Shown: piece after piece, positions 61,281-64,000 of the stretch
How positions within the stretch are numbered: the first letter of the stretch is position 1
Layout of the letters: each line of letters begins with the position of its first letter
NCBI GenBank assembly: GCA_041563475.1
Contig: JBFFMY010000001.1
Location: forward strand, 74,396 to 138,395
DNA length: 64,000 nucleotides
From: CAJXZP01 sp041563475
GTDB lineage: Bacteria > Bacteroidota > Bacteroidia > Flavobacteriales_G > Salibacteraceae
Reading direction: 5' to 3'
Made by a program: the position numbers and the translations under genes
The notes under the pieces: model-generated
Told to the model about the DNA's origin: nothing
What the model saw: only the letters and a program-made list of their open reading frames with translations
The model's database searches: none

Positions 61281-62429
61281 ATGAAGCCTAAATCCCAACA
61301 TATAGTTACCCTAAAACACCTGCTTATTGATGAGGAAAAGCAAATTGGAATACAATTTTATCCTAGCAAATTGATTCAAACGGTAATCAAGGGACTTCCA
61401 AACGTCAAGTGGAGCGAGGAATACGGAATGGCATATCTTAAAAACACGCCTTCTAATTTGGATTTGCTTTTCAGGGAATTTAGAGGTTTGGCATGGCTTA
61501 ATACGTCCAATTTTTTTAATGGAAAAAGCAAGGCCAAAGGCGTTGAGCCCATATCAGTGGACGATTTCCGAAGCCGAAAAGTAGAAGAAGGATATCGTAC
61601 GTGTCCGGAAGAGTTCTATCAGAAATTAGAAACGAAGCATTATTCGATGAATACGGCAAAAACGTATATTCACTTGTTTGAAGTATTTATCAACCACTTC
61701 AAAGGTGTAGAATTGCATACCATTGACGAATTACAAATCCGGAATTACCTGCAATCCCTCGTTGTAAAAGGCAAATCCGATTCGTATCTCAACCAAATGG
61801 TGAATAGCATTAAGTTCTACTACGAAGTGGTGATGGGAATGCCTAATAGATTTTATTCTATTGATCGCCCGCGAAAACGAGAGAAATTACCCAAGGTAAT
61901 TAGTCTAGAGGAAGTACAATCACTCATAAAGAACACAAATAACATAAAGCACAAATGCATTGTGAGTTTGCTATATTCTTCAGGGTTGAGAAGGGGTGAA
62001 TTACTTAATTTAAAACTTACCGACATTGATAGTAAAAGGATGGTAATCACCGTGAATCAAGGAAAGGGAAATAAGGACCGGCTCACTATTTTGAGCCCCA
62101 GTGTGTTAGCTGATTTGCGTGTATACTTTAGAGAATGGAAACCTAAAGTGTTTTTATTTGAGGGACCGAACGGGAGTAAGTATTCAACAACAAGCGTTTT
62201 ACAAATAATCAAAAACGCAACCAAAAGGGCGGGGATAAAAAAAACAGTAACTCCACATATGCTCAGACACAGTTTTGCGACTCATTTACTAGAAAATGGA
62301 ACAGACTTAAGATATATTCAAGTATTACTTGGTCACAATTCCAGCAGAACTACTGAGATCTATACGCAAGTGGCCATAAACAACATAAAAAACATTTCAA
62401 GTCCGATTGAAATGCTAAATTTGAAATAA
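61281..62429 (+). CDS. Tyrosine recombinase/integrase (XerC/D-like)
   Basis: A 382-residue integrase. The catalytic residues are visible: Arg in SSGLRRGELLNL, HMLRHSFATHLL (His-x2-Arg), GHNSSRTTEIYTQV (His and the nucleophile Tyr). A SAM-like core-binding domain (about 125-210) comes before it, plus an N-terminal domain of about 110 residues. Between the first Arg and HxxR there is no room for the extra segment that marks integron IntI proteins. I chose the ATG at 61281 over the TTG at 61251. It reads towards two cassette-like genes, one of them followed by an attC-like site, so it is the likely recombinase for them. Confidence 0.88.
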   Translation: MKPKSQHIVTLKHLLIDEEKQIGIQFYPSKLIQTVIKGLPNVKWSEEYGMAYLKNTPSNLDLLFREFRGLAWLNTSNFFNGKSKAKGVEPISVDDFRSRKVEEGYRTCPEEFYQKLETKHYSMNTAKTYIHLFEVFINHFKGVELHTIDELQIRNYLQSLVVKGKSDSYLNQMVNSIKFYYEVVMGMPNRFYSIDRPRKREKLPKVISLEEVQSLIKNTNNIKHKCIVSLLYSSGLRRGELLNLKLTDIDSKRMVITVNQGKGNKDRLTILSPSVLADLRVYFREWKPKVFLFEGPNGSKYSTTSVLQIIKNATKRAGIKKTVTPHMLRHSFATHLLENGTDLRYIQVLLGHNSSRTTEIYTQVAINNIKNISSPIEMLNLK

Positions 62430-62467
62430 ATATATAGTGTGGATATAGTTAATAACCTTATTCGCAT

Positions 62468-62477
62468 GTTGTGCGTC
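62468..62477 (+). promoter_or_regulatory. Candidate attI-type recombination junction (GTTGTGC)
   Basis: GTTGTGCGT (62468-62476), 39 bases after the integrase stop, is the exact reverse complement of ACGCACAAC at 63013-63021, the end of the first cassette. In integrons the first cassette begins at this point, with cleavage between the G and TT. Confidence 0.5.
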
Positions 62478-62493
62478 ATAAAAGAATCGAGAT

Positions 62494-63039
62494 TTGAACA
62501 AAACCAAAAAGACCATATTAGCTTTTCTAGCTTGTGTAATCTTAGTTTCAATTTCACTTTACGACAATTGGAAGTATAGAGACCGTAAAAAAACAGGCGA
62601 ACAAACAGTTGGATTAATTGAATCGGGGCTTAAAAATATATCTTGGACTTACACTGTAAACGGACAAACATTTACCCGCAGACTTTCTAAGTCTCATTAT
62701 TACTTCATGGAAGATGGAGAAAAGTATATGATATACTACGACAAAAATGACCCTGAACAATCCTCTTTGTCTGCAACGGAACCAGTATTTGATACAACCA
62801 AGTTTATAAGGACAAGTAGTCTACCTATTGAATTAGAATTTGAGAAAGGTAGCCATGAAGTAACTTTTCAATTCTTAGTAAAAAATGATACAATTACTAG
62901 GATTAACAGAATTCTATTTGACTCTGATATTACTGAAAAAGTAAACAGCTATCAGGTTTATTACAATGCTGACAAACCAATAATTAGTTATATAAGATTG
63001 AAAAAAATACGAACGCACAACACGGTATATAGCAAATAG
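62494..63039 (+). CDS. Cassette gene 1: membrane-anchored DUF3592-like protein
   Basis: A 181-residue protein with an N-terminal helix (about 8-24), then a beta-rich soluble part with SWTYTVNGQTFTRR and DGEKYMIYYDKNDPEQSS, the pattern of DUF3592 (YxxxVNGxxY...VxYdPxnP). Start is the TTG at 62494, since an in-frame stop at 62479 excludes anything longer and no ATG follows nearby. The final residues HNTVYSK are encoded inside the attC-like element, so the cassette's recombination site supplies its stop. Function unknown. Confidence 0.7.
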   Translation: MNKTKKTILAFLACVILVSISLYDNWKYRDRKKTGEQTVGLIESGLKNISWTYTVNGQTFTRRLSKSHYYFMEDGEKYMIYYDKNDPEQSSLSATEPVFDTTKFIRTSSLPIELEFEKGSHEVTFQFLVKNDTITRINRILFDSDITEKVNSYQVYYNADKPIISYIRLKKIRTHNTVYSK

Positions 63040-63209
63040 GGCGTTCGGTGGTTTACGAAAGTTTAGTGCTATTTACCAACACCGCCAAATCGTTGATTTG
63101 GCTTTTAAGAATGAATAAATTAAAAACAAAATACAACGCTTTGGCTCAGTGCAAACTTGAAAGTTTATCGCTTTCTACTGCCCTACTTGCCATATACAAA
63201 CCGTTGTGT
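63015..63209 (+). repeat. attC-like recombination site (195-bp imperfect palindrome)
   Basis: The left arm (from GCACAAC, 63015, through TATATAGCAAATAGGGC to 63042) pairs with the right arm (GCCCTACTTGCCATATACAAAC to GTTGTGT, 63181-63209) with a few bulges. A central hairpin GCCAAATC-GTT-GATTTGGC (63084-63102) has a perfect 8-bp stem. GCACAAC and GTTGTGT correspond to R'' and R' of an integron attC; folding of one strand would give the hairpin that recombinases recognise. It is longer than most attC sites. Confidence 0.6.
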
Positions 63210-63212
63210 ACT

Positions 63213-63842
63213 ATGACCAAAATGAAGACATTAATTTATTTTTTCGCAATAATAGGACTCATAAGTTGCGATAACGCAAATGACAATGTAAAGGCCGAAT
63301 TAGAAATTCTCGACAATATTGCCCCAGATTTAAAAATCGAGCAAGCATTAAATATTTCAGGATGGAAATTCGATAAGAGCTCTGTAAAACGGGTTATCAA
63401 TTTAACTGCTTTTGAGCGGGATTCTCTTTGTTATTTTTTACAAAAAGATGATTGGTACACTCCAATCCCTAAAAGTGAAGGTGATATTGAATACTACATT
63501 GAATTAAAACTAAGTGATATAGACACCACAAATATTTATGGCGCGGTTGGGAAAGATGATATGTATTTCACTATTTACATGACAAATGGAAAAAAAATAA
63601 AAATCTCAAAGATTAATTGGGACGGACCACATGTAAATAGAATTTGGACAATAGAATCTGATTCAATTTCTTTAGATTTCCCAAATAATATCAAACGGAT
63701 TAAGAACGAATTTGCGAGATATGAAATGTATAATGCATCCTCAAATTCAGTCTCCGATTATGTTAACCAACCCGCTGAAAATTTTCAAGACACATTACTT
63801 TTAAGAGAAATTGTTAAAATTTTGAAGGAATCAATTAAATAA
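63213..63842 (+). CDS. Cassette gene 2: hypothetical lipoprotein
   Basis: A 209-residue lipoprotein starting 3 bases after GTTGTGT. MKTLIYFFAIIGLISC has a lipobox (LISC). The frame is open 165 bases further upstream, but that part is the attC-like element; the ATG at 63222 is an equally good start. The mature protein is polar, with alternating strands (ISGWKFDKSSV, YYIELKLSDID, FTIYMTNGKKIKISK). No family recognised. AGTACACAAC, exactly complementary to the cassette's 5' end, follows its stop. Confidence 0.68.
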   Translation: MTKMKTLIYFFAIIGLISCDNANDNVKAELEILDNIAPDLKIEQALNISGWKFDKSSVKRVINLTAFERDSLCYFLQKDDWYTPIPKSEGDIEYYIELKLSDIDTTNIYGAVGKDDMYFTIYMTNGKKIKISKINWDGPHVNRIWTIESDSISLDFPNNIKRIKNEFARYEMYNASSNSVSDYVNQPAENFQDTLLLREIVKILKESIK

Positions 63843-63845
63843 AAC

Positions 63846-63855
63846 AGTACACAAC
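63846..63855 (+). promoter_or_regulatory. R''-like end of the second cassette (AGTACACAAC)
   Basis: AGTACACAAC is the exact 10-base reverse complement of GTTGTGTACT at 63203-63212, the 5' end of the same cassette. The rest of the expected palindrome is not clear in the remaining 145 bases, which hold only a short AGCTT/AAGCT hairpin and no gene. Confidence 0.45.
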
Positions 63856-64000
63856 AATCGTAATCGTTGCGCAACCCCTTTTTTATAGCAAAACATGGTG
63901 TGAAAAGAAGCTTTTTAAGCTGCGTTGGTAAAGTATCACCCATTAAATATAGCTAAAACTAGAAGTCTTAAATGGGCTTTATTGAAGTCATATGGATTGC

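Noticed and set aside
61281..62429. Calling the recombinase a canonical integron integrase (IntI)
   Set aside because: The spacing between the first catalytic Arg and the HxxR motif leaves no room for the IntI-specific segment; XerC/D-like is safer.
63048..63212. Upstream extension of cassette gene 2
   Set aside because: The extra 55 codons are the right arm of the attC-like element; the lipoprotein signal starts at 63213 or 63222.

Overview
The window comes from an AT-rich genome of the phylum Bacteroidota, most likely a marine or freshwater member of Flavobacteriales. Evidence is the gliding/type IX secretion genes (gldH, porZ, and a GldK-like/GldN-like pair), phylum-typical proteins (DUF4175, DUF5686, BrxA/B bacilliredoxin, PorO/P-family porin), promoters of the form TAnnTTTG, and the phylum-typical orders ricT-gldH-PBP1A and porZ-recO. 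Coding density is high; many convergent neighbours touch or overlap by a few bases. Assignments rest on recognised motifs and remembered family patterns; no database search was run.

Layout. 1-6.5 kb: the start of tadA, a small lipoprotein, a Wzx-type flippase, then ricT-gldH-PBP1A. 6.5-13.6 kb: the two subunits of a 3-oxoacid CoA-transferase, separated by and interleaved with polytopic GT-C-like proteins and a polyprenyl-phosphate sugar synthase (GT2), which looks like a lipid-linked glycosylation cluster. 13.6-26 kb: housekeeping genes (PolB-like exonuclease, LolC/E-type permease, rbfA, dut, DNA polymerase III delta', pgk, a DUF5686 outer-membrane protein, an MscS channel, Xaa-Pro aminopeptidase). 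26-29.6 kb: a convergent Na/Pi cotransporter and phosphate-type porin, each preceded by 11-bp-spaced TTAACA-like repeats that look like Pho boxes. 29.7-47 kb: lspA, a DksA-like regulator, ileS, a nitrobindin-like protein, a two-gene GldK/GldN-like operon, bacilliredoxin, cvpA, ferritin, RNase R, peroxiredoxin Q, hflX, RNase D and PhoH. 47-60.6 kb: a TonB-dependent receptor, recO, porZ, mnmG flanked by two 15/16 matches to parS, ybeY, a DUF4175 protein, gltX and folB. The parS sites suggest that the window lies in the origin-proximal part of the chromosome.

60.6-64 kb is the accessory end: tRNA-Cys(GCA), a zinc-ribbon protein, a XerC/D-like tyrosine recombinase, then two small cassette-like genes separated by a 195-bp attC-like imperfect palindrome. 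The 5' end of each cassette (GTTGTGC or GTTGTGT) is the exact reverse complement of the R''-like sequence at the end of the same cassette, over 9 and 10 bases. This is the pattern left by circular integron cassettes. The recombinase appears to lack the insertion that defines IntI and is transcribed towards the cassettes. This integron-like array is the best candidate for an under-described system here.
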